This document shows, piece after piece, positions 12,101-21,317 of a DNA stretch of 64,000 nt. The first letter of the stretch is position 1; each line of letters opens with the position of its first letter. The DNA is taken from NCBI RefSeq assembly GCF_902148845.1, contig NC_043751.1, positions 19,125,586-19,189,585 of the forward strand. Reading direction: 5' to 3'. Position numbers and translations under genes: made by a program. The notes beneath the pieces were generated by a model, which was given only the letters and a program-made list of their open reading frames with translations, did not search any database and was not told where the DNA came from. This DNA is from Salarias fasciatus. Its lineage: Eukaryota; Chordata; Actinopteri; Blenniiformes; Blenniidae.

Positions 12101-12522
12101 TCTTTCTCCTTTGAACGTTTTGATGTGAGCAAAATGTTATTTAAAAGCACATTAGGTTCTGCACCGGCCAACCTTTCACGACAGGACAGTAATTGGAGTC
12201 TGAAATGATGTCAGTAACAGTCAGCACCTCGCGGCTCTTTGTTGTCCTGTCCTCACTGAAGGTTGAAACGTGATGCTGTGACCTTGAAATACTTCTGCTT
12301 GATAAATTATACTTTTGTTTAGTGAAAAAAAAAAATGAAAAAAGAGATGAGCTTAATGTCCTTAACCTGATGTTAAACATCGAGCTGACCAGAAGCATCA
12401 ACATGGCGGAGCTGCGGAAACTCCGCCGTCAGTTCATCAGCTACTCGAAGATGCACCCGACGGAGAACACGGGACAGATTGCAAACATGTTTGTACAGTA
12501 TTTAAATAAAAGTCTTCACTGA
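9143..12522 (+). CDS. kti12: KTI12 homologue, Elongator-associated P-loop protein
   Basis: KTI12 family proteins bind Elongator and tRNA and are needed for wobble-uridine modification. Nine exons join in perfect phase to 275 residues: 9143-9293, 9727-9778, 9854-9906, 10000-10055, 10150-10229, 10321-10480, 10590-10652, 11588-11656, 12379-12522. The start is MPLIVMCGYPCSGKT, with a Walker A loop at residues 8-15. Later family blocks are DIVILDSLNYIKGYRYELFC, FEAPDSRNRWDSPLFT, APPPNQSTQSQPL, VPGDLISFPGATEK and INMAELRKLRRQFISYSKMH, with the C-terminus ANMFVQYLNKSLH. Intron 1 has a GC donor (gcaagt at 9294). The last intron is a U12-type AT-AC intron. Human KTI12 is longer (about 354 residues) and, as I recall, intronless; the extra human residues are a variable central insert absent here. 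Confidence 0.95.
9294..9726 (+). other. kti12: GC-AG intron 1 of kti12
   Basis: The donor is AG/GCAAGT, the usual strong context for GC introns. No nearby GT donor keeps the frame (NTVYS/DSQKEKH). An imperfect 11-base tandem repeat (unit like cccgtattaag, about four copies) lies at 9626-9668 inside it. Confidence 0.75.
11657..12378 (+). other. kti12: U12-type AT-AC intron of kti12
   Basis: The donor is ATATCCTTT at 11657 and the acceptor is AC at 12377-12378. A perfect minor-class branch site TCCTTAAC lies at 12359-12366, about 13 bases before the acceptor. No GT-AG alternative gives the conserved protein, while this pair joins GATEK to IELTRSINMAEL in frame and with the spacing of the human protein. 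The 722-base intron must be removed by the minor (U11/U12) spliceosome. Confidence 0.9.
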
Positions 12523-12571
12523 CATTTCATTAAGATGCCTTGTTTTTTGTTTTTTTTTTTCATCTTGAACA

Positions 12572-12577
12572 AATAAA
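12572..12577 (+). terminator. Poly(A) signal AATAAA, probable kti12 end
   Basis: Canonical hexamer 50 bases after the kti12 stop. Another AATAAA overlaps the final codons near 12504. Confidence 0.45.
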
Positions 12578-12885
12578 TATGCACACAGATCTGTATTGTG
12601 ATGTTTTCATACCAATGGCCAGTTTGTATGCTTCTATGGAAAACATGAAGGTGAGATCCCACATCGTTGTATATAGTTCAGGGTTGTGGGAGACTGGAGC
12701 TCCACGCAATTTCAATCTCAACTACGACCAATGTAGAGTCACCAGTTAAGAATGAGCAACTTCAGATTTCTACCTGCAGGAGTTGATGATCAACATTCTG
12801 CATGGACTATTATTCAAAAGTATAACGTTGAGAGACAAATTCCAGAACTTCTCTAAATAGGAATACTTGGTTCCAGTGCTCAGCT

Positions 12886-13115
12886 GCATGGCAGCGCAGT
12901 CGTTCGCACTATTACTTCATAGTGAAAAGGTCATAGGTTCAAATACTGGCTGTGCCTAGAGTTTGCATGTTCTTCCTGTGTGTGTTTTCTCCAGGTACTT
13001 TGACTTCCTCCCACAGCCCAGAAAATGTGTTTCAGGTTAATGGGTGATTCTTAATTCTTAGCATTGGAGCCAGTCCCAGTTGCATCTTGAACAGGTATAG
13101 ACAGATTATTCAATG
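12886..13115 (+). mobile_element. Degenerate tRNA-derived SINE
   Basis: The segment runs from an A-box-like 'tggcagcgcagtcgttcgc' through a B-box-like 'aggttcaaatactgg' to the usual fish SINE body 'gagtttgcatgttct...ctccaggta...cttcctcccacag' and an end resembling 'ggtatagaca'. It is diverged throughout, so it is an old copy. Family assignment is by pattern memory only. Confidence 0.65.
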
Positions 13116-13705
13116 TACTGGGCCACAGAGAATTTGTTGCCAATAAAATAGAGTGAAAAGCAGCAGTCCACCCCATGAGCAATAGAAGAAACATGGGTTT
13201 GGATTGTAGGATGAAGTCAGAGAACCTGGAGAAAATCCAACTGGGTGAAAACTGAAGAAAAGCCCCGATTTGGATCTCTTCCCGGTGCCTCTGATGGCGA
13301 GGCTGGAGTGACCACTGCTTCCACTATGTAGTCCATTTGGCTGATTTTGCAAATTATGACCTAATATTGACCCTAATTCCTCCTGTGCTTTGCTTGACCT
13401 CTGAGTTTGTAAGTTTGCAAACAGTCGTTTAGTTGTTCATGAACTCTTTTCACTTTGAGGAATTTCTAAGCAAAAGTTGCTGATTAAAGTTCGTTCAATG
13501 GTTCTGTATTCATAAGAAGATTGCCAGAAAAGTAAAAGGAGGTTGTTGTTAATTACTGTTCCTACTTTAGGATAAGTTACAGAACATTCCGTTCACCCTA
13601 TATGATGGCTTATGCAACACTTAAGCTGGGGAAAATCCATAAGGATCTTTCTGATCACAAGTTTGATAGAAATGAACAGTAGTCTCAGATTGTTTGCAAT
13701 CATGG
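13116..13705. other. Intergenic, kti12 to ch25h-like
   Basis: I see no exon, RNA gene or recognisable repeat. The right part is the expected downstream flank of the minus-strand ch25h-like gene. Confidence 0.4.
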
Positions 13706-13709
13706 TGCT

Positions 13710-13715
13710 TTTATT
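13710..13715 (-). terminator. Poly(A) signal of ch25h-like gene 1
   Basis: Plus-strand tttatt, read as AATAAA on the minus strand, about 190 bases past the stop codon at 13902. Confidence 0.5.
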
Positions 13716-13901
13716 GAATGACAAGACAGAAAATACAAGTCTCATTTGACATGACATATAATACATGCAATTAATACAGCAAGCACAATGTTATTAATGA
13801 GGCAACAGTTATTAGAAAAATATAGTTTGAATTTTACATAGGAAAATAATGTAACAATGTCAAGAAAACTGAACAATTTACACATTTTACAAAATAGCTT
13901 T

Positions 13902-14756
13902 TCATTGGTTTTTCACGGTCTTTTTCTTCAGAGGCAAGGCCGTGCCAAAGATTCTGTCCCAGTGGCTGAAGAACGGTGCGTAGTTGCTGCTCGGCTTCTG
14001 GTGGTGCATGTCGTGAGCCGGGGCGCCTCCCAGCAGGCCGAAAGGCACCAGGTGGTTCAGGGTCCAGGGCAGGTCGTAGCCGATGTGGTCCTCGACGGAC
14101 ATCCAGATGCTGAAGACCATGACGCACCACGTGGTCAGCGGGTGAACGTTGAGAAGGAGAGGGTCCTGGTTGCTCCAGAAGCCCACCGTCATCAGCTCGG
14201 GGATGCTGAGCTGCTCAGTGGACCAGGAGAACGGCGCGTTGTATTCGTGGTGGACTGCGTGGATCCAGCGGTACAGCTGCTGATGCTTGTGATGCACAAA
14301 GTGCCAGATGTAATACTGAGTGTCGAAGAGAAGCAGCACGGCCAGTCCGTCAATAAATACCTCCGACACAGCGGGGGCATCCTTTGGCATGACGGGCGCA
14401 GGAAGAATGAACACGCTGAGTAACACAGATGGAAGAACAAAGAAGATGTGGTTGTACAAAGCTGTCCGGAAGCTCCTGATCATCATTTCCACTGTTGGCT
14501 TCCTGTCTGGTTGGATCTTGTACTGGTGGATCCACGGAACCCTTTCTCCCAAGAGGTCCAGCACAGCGAACGGTATACTGAAGAGGAAGTAGCAGGAAAA
14601 GGCCACAAAAACGGGAAAAAACGGAGACGATATGAGAGGCCGGTGGTGAAAAAGCAGGTAATCCCACAGAGGCTGCAGGAGACGGTCCGAGGTCCTGGAG
14701 GGCAGGAACTGCAAAGGGAGCTCCGTGATGTTCAGCATCTCTGTGATGTTCAACAT
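13902..14756 (-). CDS. ch25h-like: Cholesterol 25-hydroxylase-like protein 1 (intronless)
   Basis: ER membrane di-iron sterol hydroxylase of the fatty-acid-hydroxylase superfamily; CH25H makes 25-hydroxycholesterol, an antiviral and SREBP-regulating oxysterol. A single exon of 284 residues if started at 14756 (human CH25H 272). The three histidine clusters are WHFVHH (152-156), HAVHH (166-170) and HDMHH (248-252). Family blocks include SPFFPVF, LLLFDTQYYIWH, SVEDHIGYDLPW and FSHWDRIFGT, with several hydrophobic segments. An ATG at 14876 opens the same frame but would add a 40-residue Ser-rich stretch coded by a CAG/AGC repeat. A TATA box at 14857-14864 puts the likely transcription start downstream of that ATG, so 14756 (or 14738) is the better start. 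The N-terminus is a duplicated MLNITE with two N-glycosylation sequons. The C-terminus is Lys-rich (KKK near the end). Confidence 0.9.
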   Translation of the reverse strand: MLNITEMLNITELPLQFLPSRTSDRLLQPLWDYLLFHHRPLISSPFFPVFVAFSCYFLFSIPFAVLDLLGERVPWIHQYKIQPDRKPTVEMMIRSFRTALYNHIFFVLPSVLLSVFILPAPVMPKDAPAVSEVFIDGLAVLLLFDTQYYIWHFVHHKHQQLYRWIHAVHHEYNAPFSWSTEQLSIPELMTVGFWSNQDPLLLNVHPLTTWCVMVFSIWMSVEDHIGYDLPWTLNHLVPFGLLGGAPAHDMHHQKPSSNYAPFFSHWDRIFGTALPLKKKTVKNQ

Positions 14757-14778
14757 CTCGGCTGGAATCGTTGGGAGG

Positions 14779-14826
14779 CTGCTGCTGCTGCTGCTGGTTC
14801 TGCTGCTGCTGGTTCTGCTGCTGCTG
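14779..14826. repeat. CTG/CAG trinucleotide repeat
   Basis: Interrupted (ctg)n runs at 14779-14794, 14801-14809 and 14816-14826, lying in the probable 5'UTR of ch25h-like gene 1. Confidence 0.7.
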
Positions 14827-14856
14827 CGAGTCTGATGAACCCAGCAAAACTTCTGC

Positions 14857-14864
14857 CTTATATA
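14857..14864 (-). promoter_or_regulatory. TATA box of ch25h-like gene 1
   Basis: Minus strand reads CACTATATAAGGC. It lies about 100 bases upstream of the MLNITE start codon, leaving a short 5'UTR that contains the CAG repeat. It therefore argues against the longer ORF that begins at 14876. Confidence 0.6.
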
Positions 14865-15149
14865 GTGGCTTTCCAAGCGAAGGCGCCTTGTGCTCGGTCA
14901 CACAGCGCGCCGGCTTAGGTTTTCAGCAGCCCCGCATCTACAAACAAGCGCTTACAAGCAGATTAACGAACGCGCTGACGAACATGAGTCAGACACAACA
15001 GAACACTGAACTTTTTCCAACTGGTGAAAAGTTCGTTTTTTCAGTCTGTACAAGAAAGGAGGACGCAGACATGAAAAAATAAATAAATAATAACAATAAT
15101 CTATAATGACCAAGCTCTGTTTCAGACAGCGAACTCCTTCTGTGTCACT

Positions 15150-15215
15150 GTCTGCACAGGGTCCTGTCCAGGGTGTCACCTCAATAAAGGTGTAGAAGAT
15201 GAATACATGAATCAA
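15150..15215 (+). mobile_element. SINE 3' end fragment
   Basis: 'cctgtccagggtgtcacct' followed by 'aataaaggtgtagaagatga' and a tga-rich tail resembles the 3' part of the common fish tRNA-derived SINE. It abuts the hAT MITE. Confidence 0.5.
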
Positions 15216-15220
15216 ATCAT

Positions 15221-15465
15221 TAGTGCTGTCAGTTTTAATCGCATTGATCGCAATTTAATCGCATTGATCGCAATTAATCGTGATTAATTCATGGAGAACT
15301 GTCAACAATTAACTTTTTTTAAAGTTGAGATTAATTGCAATGAAGAATCTAATCCTCATAAATCAGTCCCAATGTCAGGAAAAAACACTATTATCCTCTA
15401 GTTCTTTTCTTTGACCCAATTGGCAGACCTCAATGGATTAATTGCGATTAAAATTGACAGCACTA
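15221..15465. mobile_element. hAT-type MITE, 245 bp
   Basis: Inverted ends TAGTGCTGTCA and TGACAGCACTA are flanked by a perfect 8-bp target duplication CAAATCAT (15213-15220 and 15466-15473). The subterminal part is full of 'taatcgcgatt'-like motifs. An 8-bp duplication is the hAT hallmark. There is no coding capacity. The intact duplication suggests a fairly young insertion. Confidence 0.85.
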
Positions 15466-15473
15466 CAAATCAT

Positions 15474-17169
15474 CATATAGCATGTAAAGGTGCATCAGTC
15501 AAACTGAGAGAAAATTGTGTGAGTGCTGTTTGCACCAATATTTTGGTACTGATGCGACACAAAGCAGTGAGATATACATTTACATGAAGGTGATGCATGC
15601 CACCCTGGGGTCAAGGTATTGCACATTGTTTGATGGGAAGTTTTCAAACTCATATTTGATCACAATAAAGAATTCTATAATGAGACATTCTGAGCTGAGA
15701 AATCTTTCATGTCTTTACTTTAAAAGCCGTTTATGTTAATTGACTTCTCTGAACGACGCAAATTATCCCATGTCGTCTTCAGTCGACAGTCAGCTGCAAG
15801 CCGCAGTGCGGGATATGTCAGCATGTTGAGAGTCAGGAATGTCCGAACATTCAAAAAGGAAGGCCAGATCTTATCATTTGAAAGTGTCTGAAGGTCAACA
15901 ATCCCTGTTGGCATTATTGACATATCTAACAGCTCTTCATTTATGAACTCACCTGCTGTAGAAGTTTTCCCAGGTTCAGCAATAAACATATCCACAGCAC
16001 AGCTTCCTTCAGCTTCTTCTCAAGTTGTCTTGCATTTGTTTCACTCTCTGATAACTTCTTGTATGAATTAGTTTTTATCTTGTTTCATCTCTTTCCATTG
16101 TTTCCTTAAATGAGGCAGCAATATAGTTATTTTAGCTACAGTATATATAGTTGTTTTAGATTTGTCCCCTTAAATATTGTTACCATGGATGTTATACATA
16201 GGAGGAGATAACCTTAAAAACTAATCTGAAAAAAGTTTGTACAGAATGTCAGATTTCATTGAAACATGGACTTTTCAATCATTTTAATTTGTGAAGCTTG
16301 CTTTGCACTGTTTAAGGGTCCAAAGAAATCGGCAAGAACATTTTTAACAAACTTCAGGCCTTCCTTGATGAAGCAGCCAGAGTCAGTTTTGTGGAATCCC
16401 TCTCAAAAATCAAGGTGTCCCCCTCCATGTCTCACTGAACAGGAAGAATTGAGGGCAAAATGGGAAATGTGGCAAAAGGAAGCAGACGCCATTTTTCTGC
16501 TCTAGACTAAAGCTGTGATGTCTGGGACACAACCCAGTTCCTCAGTTCTGTGCACACTGAGGAAGTATTTGGGGATTACAGAGGAGCTGAGGGCAAACGC
16601 CTGGTTGGGAAAGCTGACACAGTAAATACAACTGATGGCCGTCCAAATCTATTTACACTGAAACCTAAACAACTACTTAATTTAATGCAATTTTCAGGAA
16701 AATGATGCAAACGTGCTTCTTTTAATCAAGTTTGCTTCACATTTTTCCCACCCAGTTTCAGCCTTCGCCAGCGTAGTTGACAGAAACTAGACCGTTTGTG
16801 TTTATAATTGACCGTTATTAATGTATTGGGAAATGTTACGAACCGGATGTTGGGAGGCAGACGGAAAACTGGAAGGGTTCAAGAGGGCAACATCTACTTC
16901 CCTTCAACACTGTATATGCCGTTATTAGCGGATTACCCTAAGCTCCACAGACTAGAAAGGACTGTGCTGGGTGCCAAGTGTGTAATATGATCAAATGACC
17001 TGCATGCATTTCCTCTCTCGCTTTGCAGGGCTTCAACAGTTAAGTCCAATATGACAATGAACTAAAAAGTATTTCTTAAAAAAAAAAAATCGGGCCAAAT
17101 TCTCTGACATACATCATTCATCATTTCAAAATATGACAAAGTCATCACACTGAATAATCATAAAAAGTA
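15474..17169. other. Intergenic with unassigned coding-like scraps
   Basis: There is no intact gene. A minus-strand open stretch at 15720-15995 and a plus-strand stretch near 16311-16505 that reads KNIFNKLQAFLDEAARVSFV in one frame and LTEQEELRAKWEMWQK in another look like degraded coding sequence. I cannot name the source. They may be relics of a transposon or a dead gene. Confidence 0.3.
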
Positions 17170-17175
17170 TTTATT
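17170..17175 (-). terminator. Poly(A) signal of the CCCH/CHY gene
   Basis: Plus-strand tttatt, read as AATAAA on the minus strand, 60 bases past the stop at 17235. Confidence 0.5.
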
Positions 17176-17234
17176 GTGCAAATAGAGAATTTCATTGAAA
17201 TCATCGTTCATTCTTCATGTGGAAAGGCTCCAGT

Positions 17235-20200
17235 TTACTTCTTTTCACCGGCTGCCCTCCTGGAAATTGTTTTGTTGGTGTTGGTGTACTTCTGCCGATC
17301 ATTTCTGGAGAGAAAATAAGAAAGAAAAAAAAAACAGGCTTATTAACTAAAAAAAAGTGAAATGTTTCTGCTGACTCAAGTTACAGCAGTTGAAGTGGTT
17401 AAGATGTAGATCAGATGTCATTCGAGATCTGTACCTGCTCATTTTGGCTCTGTTTCTGCAGCCCAGCCCTCCCTCCCAGTGGCTGGTGCGTGTTCCTCTC
17501 GTCATCATGCTCCCACAGCTGATGCAAGGCTTTCCGTTGCCGTATGGCTGCAACACAGAGGATGTTGAGGATTAAACCCAAAAAAAAATATTTTAAAGCC
17601 TTCCCCCTCTTGGAAAAACCATATAAAAAGGCTCAAAGAGCTCCCTGTCCAGCTACAAAAGGATCATTTTCAATACACATTAAACAAATATTTTACAATG
17701 TTATTCATGGAGACATTTTTATTGAAGAATAAGGAACGGTCACATCTCAAACTCACCTGTTCTTTGGCGCAGTAGCCACAAATCATGCGGGAGGCCAGCT
17801 CCATGGGGTGGTCCTGGTTCTCATCGTGGCACACGTCGCAGGGGTAAGCCCGGCCGCAGCACGGGAACCTGACAGCAAACGCACAAAGCCGCCATGAAAT
17901 CCAAAATTTGACTTGCACATGTTCAAAGACTTACAGTGAAGCCGATACCTCAGCCAACGATGGCTCTGCTTGTAATGTTTGCACGTTCCTTTCTCTGGCA
18001 GTGGCTTTCCCTTTTGCACAGCAGGATCTCTGATGGTCCTGTAATTAAGGTTAGTTGGAACTGAAAAATAAAAAAAAAGAAGATAAAAAGCATTACGTTA
18101 AATTAACTTCACAGGTTCATTTGGATTTTTAAAAAGGCTAATTTCAGTCAGTAGAGAGCAAATCAAAGTGCTTCACAAGTGTTCCATTGCATTCATGAAT
18201 GTGACGTGTGTACATCCAACCACATCTCATGAAATACAATATTATTGAGAGGTTACCTGTATTTACAGCTAAATTTACACTTAAAATATATGAACAAAAT
18301 AAAAAAAAGTCAAGCATTTTTCATGTTTTCATTGAGATCACTACTAAAGCAATAACAAGAGCATCTGACCACATGAATTTTGAGATAATATATTTCCACA
18401 AGACTGTAAGGAGTTGAAAAATACAAGCCTTTAAATATTTCTCTTTCTGTCAATCACATGAAAACATACTGAGGGTTCACTGTTTGAATGAATGAAATTC
18501 GGAAGTTTTTGATGCTCCTGTATATACAGTATGCATGTAGACACACACACCAAAACAGAGGAATAACATCAAACATGAAGAATAATGCACGCCTAATGCA
18601 ATTTAATAGAGAAACCCAATGAAAGGTAGCTATGATGTAAGATTACTCAACTATGTCAGCTGGCCGTGGTGGGATCTTAGACCATTACTAATCCCTTTGA
18701 TAGCAAATGTAGGTGAGCCCTGACCTGTTTTGTTGCTGCGAGGCTGAATAAACTGGAATCTTGTGCTCTCAGCCAGGATGCTGAGTTTGCTGTGGCAGTG
18801 TTCGCAGTTCAGCTCCTTGGTTTTTCCATAGAAGACACTCTGGGGGAAAAAAAGAAATGTAAATGAAATCTGGTTTTAGATCACAACAGGGTGCATCACC
18901 CAGTGTTGATGCAAAGTGTAGGTTGGGGAGGTTTCTCCACCTGGAGAGGGCCATCCTGCGAGCAGCTGAGGCACCCCACGGTGAGATCACAGTCCTGAAG
19001 CACAAGGTCGGTCGGGGCCGCGTTGTGCAGGTCCAAGTAACCCAGAACATCACTGTAATGATGGAGCATGCAGGGCCTGAACGCTGCATTTATGCTGGCG
19101 TTGCAGTTCTCACACTGAGCTGCGCAGGGGGTCCTCCCATTGAGGGTCAGGTCTGCTGTCACCTTGCATCTGAAAACAAACGCACACAAAATAAGGTCAC
19201 ACGCCACTTTTTTTCACTCTGACAATGAATAACTTAACTTTGATTTTCCTCACCTATTGCACTGAAGACAGACGGTAATCTGATTGGCGACTAGCGTGGC
19301 TGTGTTCTCTCCCATCCTCAGACCCAGCAGCTTCATCTCGGTGCCTCGGCGAGGATCCTGAATCTTAATGTTCTCCACCAGACGACTGGCTTCCTCCTGC
19401 AGCTGCTCCTCATCGCAGTCGACACTCTCCTGCTGTTGCTCTCCTTCCACCGGCCCCTCACTCTCTGGATGTTTAATCTCTCCTGCATCACTGGCCTCTT
19501 TCTCTGTGGCCGTGGCGGCGGTGTCCGAAGCGGCCTCCGACTTTTCAGACGCCGTCGCCTGCAGCTCCTGATAGGTGATGAACTGCAGTCCGGCTTTCTC
19601 CAGATCAATGTCTTTTTTCAACTGATGGAAACAGAAACAATATTCCAACATCAGCAAGTGACAGACACACACTCCCAACTTGCTCTAATTTTCTGGCCAC
19701 GTGAGTTCGGCCTCACCTGCCTGGCTCCTTCAGTGAACAGTCTCTCCAGGCTGCGATCGAGCCAGCGCAGGAAAGGTCGAAAAAGCAGCTCCACTTTTCC
19801 CATAAGCTGATTGGTTGCGTGTTTGGCCTGAAGCCACTCCTGCGACGACTGCTGCACATGTCTATCCGGTCAAAGTTTAATGGATGAGGCATATTGCTTT
19901 GATTGCCAGTGGAATGAATTAAATATTAACATCACTGAGGAAAACAGAGTACCTGGCCATGACTGGTGGTAGGTCCTGATCCAGTGGGACTTCCAGTGTA
20001 AAAATCTGTGGGAAATACATCAAAATGAAGAGATGGTTTTTTTTAAAGTCAAGTCTTTTATTTGATGTCGTTCAGCAAAACCAGAAGCATTAAAGCAAGC
20101 AGTAGTCTTTACCTCCTGGGGGTAATTGTCTGGGAAGCTCATCATGATGTCGATTTCTTTCAGGTCAAAAGGCTGAAAGTTAAAAACCAAAGTTAGAGTA

Positions 20201-21305
20201 TTGCTGGATAAAAAGTCACTGTGTCTCTGTAACATCCTCACCAACCAAAGTATTGGGGAAAAAAAACGGTGCCTGGTCAACCTGCGGTTAAAATATTGGC
20301 TGGCCTGCTGACTGACTTCAAATTAATTCAAGGAAACTTTTGGCACTTGCTGACACTGCAAAGGATTTCAGGGATTAGAAACACCATAAAGGGGATTTAA
20401 CTGAGAAAGTATAACTTTTTGACGACTTAGTTCAAATGAGTCAGACTTTAAGCACCGCTTTGTCTCGTTTCTCAGGTGAAAAAAAAAGCCTGAGTTCAGT
20501 CTTGTTTTCACTGGTTCAACTTCGCAGATTCAAATCCTGGATTATCCTGTCCTAATTACCAATCACATTATCAAACTGAAATCATCACAAGAGCTCTCAT
20601 AGCGTTGTATGAATTGTTAGTATTCTCTGTCTTTAAGTGACTTAGCAGCAAAACATTACCAGATTGATGTGAATACATGTTGAAGCAGGAAGTGTTTACC
20701 CAGTCTGGATCGCTGGCCTCCACAGTCACACGGTAGTAAGTCACTTTACCATCACTGCGTTCTTGAATAATCAGCTGATCTTTGGGAAAACGTTTCTTCA
20801 GCTGTTGGATCTCTGTTTCTCGGAGCTGCTTGGCAATGTCTTCCGTCAGGTCACGAAGCTTGACGTCCTGGAACGGGCTAGGGCGAGACACCGGCGTTTT
20901 CTTTGGTGCGGACGTGGTTTGACTCGCGGCAGCAGGCTGATCCTCCACCGAGGGGAACTGCGGCGGATGAAAGAATCGACATCTGTCCTCCATGGTGCAG
21001 TGGCCCGAGATGAAATAGCGACAGGGTCGACGTGCAGCTGCTGGCACAACAACGGGTTTGTGAAGAGGAGGTAGCCCATGGCCTACATTTCCAGCAGGTG
21101 AGGTTGTGGGCGTGGCCTCTGTCCTGCCGTCTGCCCGGACAGCCTTCTTTTCATTCATCCTGCCATCATCTATAACGTGCAGGAATTTACATCTCTGCCC
21201 AAAATTGCAGTGACGTCCTTGAGAGAAGAAGCGGCACAGTGGTTGCGTACTCGGAGGAGGCTTGGATTCACCTTCTTCAGTCTTCTCTCCATCGCTATTC
21301 TCCAT
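17235..21305 (-). CDS. Protein with two CCCH fingers, RWD-like segment and CHY zinc finger
   Basis: Eleven coding exons join in phase to 660 residues: 20700-21305, 20113-20172, 19953-20005, 19717-19861, 19254-19621, 18941-19169, 18725-18839, 17949-18060, 17757-17868, 17435-17547, 17235-17304. CCCH finger 1 is C24-x8-C33-x5-C39-x3-H43; finger 2 is C95-x7-C103-x5-C109-x3-H113. Residues 160-290 contain a SFPDNYPQE block resembling an RWD/UBC fold. An acidic Ala/Glu-rich linker (about 310-390) leads to a Cys-rich zinc-ribbon part (about 405-515). The C-terminal CHY finger has CKHY (552-555), H559, C566, C567, C573, C576, H577, H583, C593, C596, C608 and C611. CCCH fingers usually bind RNA; CHY fingers bind zinc and occur in RCHY1 and Hot13. 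I cannot name a mammalian orthologue and assign no function. A non-coding first exon probably ends at 22589. ATG at 21305 follows the acceptor by 12 bases. Confidence 0.85.
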
Positions 21306-21317
21306 TTCTATGAACAC

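Noticed and set aside
14757-14876. 40-residue N-terminal extension of ch25h-like gene 1
   Set aside because: Begins upstream of the transcription start implied by the TATA box and is mostly Ser/Arg from a CAG repeat; the family starts near the MLNITE position.
14448-14918. Plus-strand open frame of 156 codons over ch25h-like gene 1
   Set aside because: Antisense shadow of the conserved hydroxylase, with CTG-repeat coded Ala/Cys runs and no family match.
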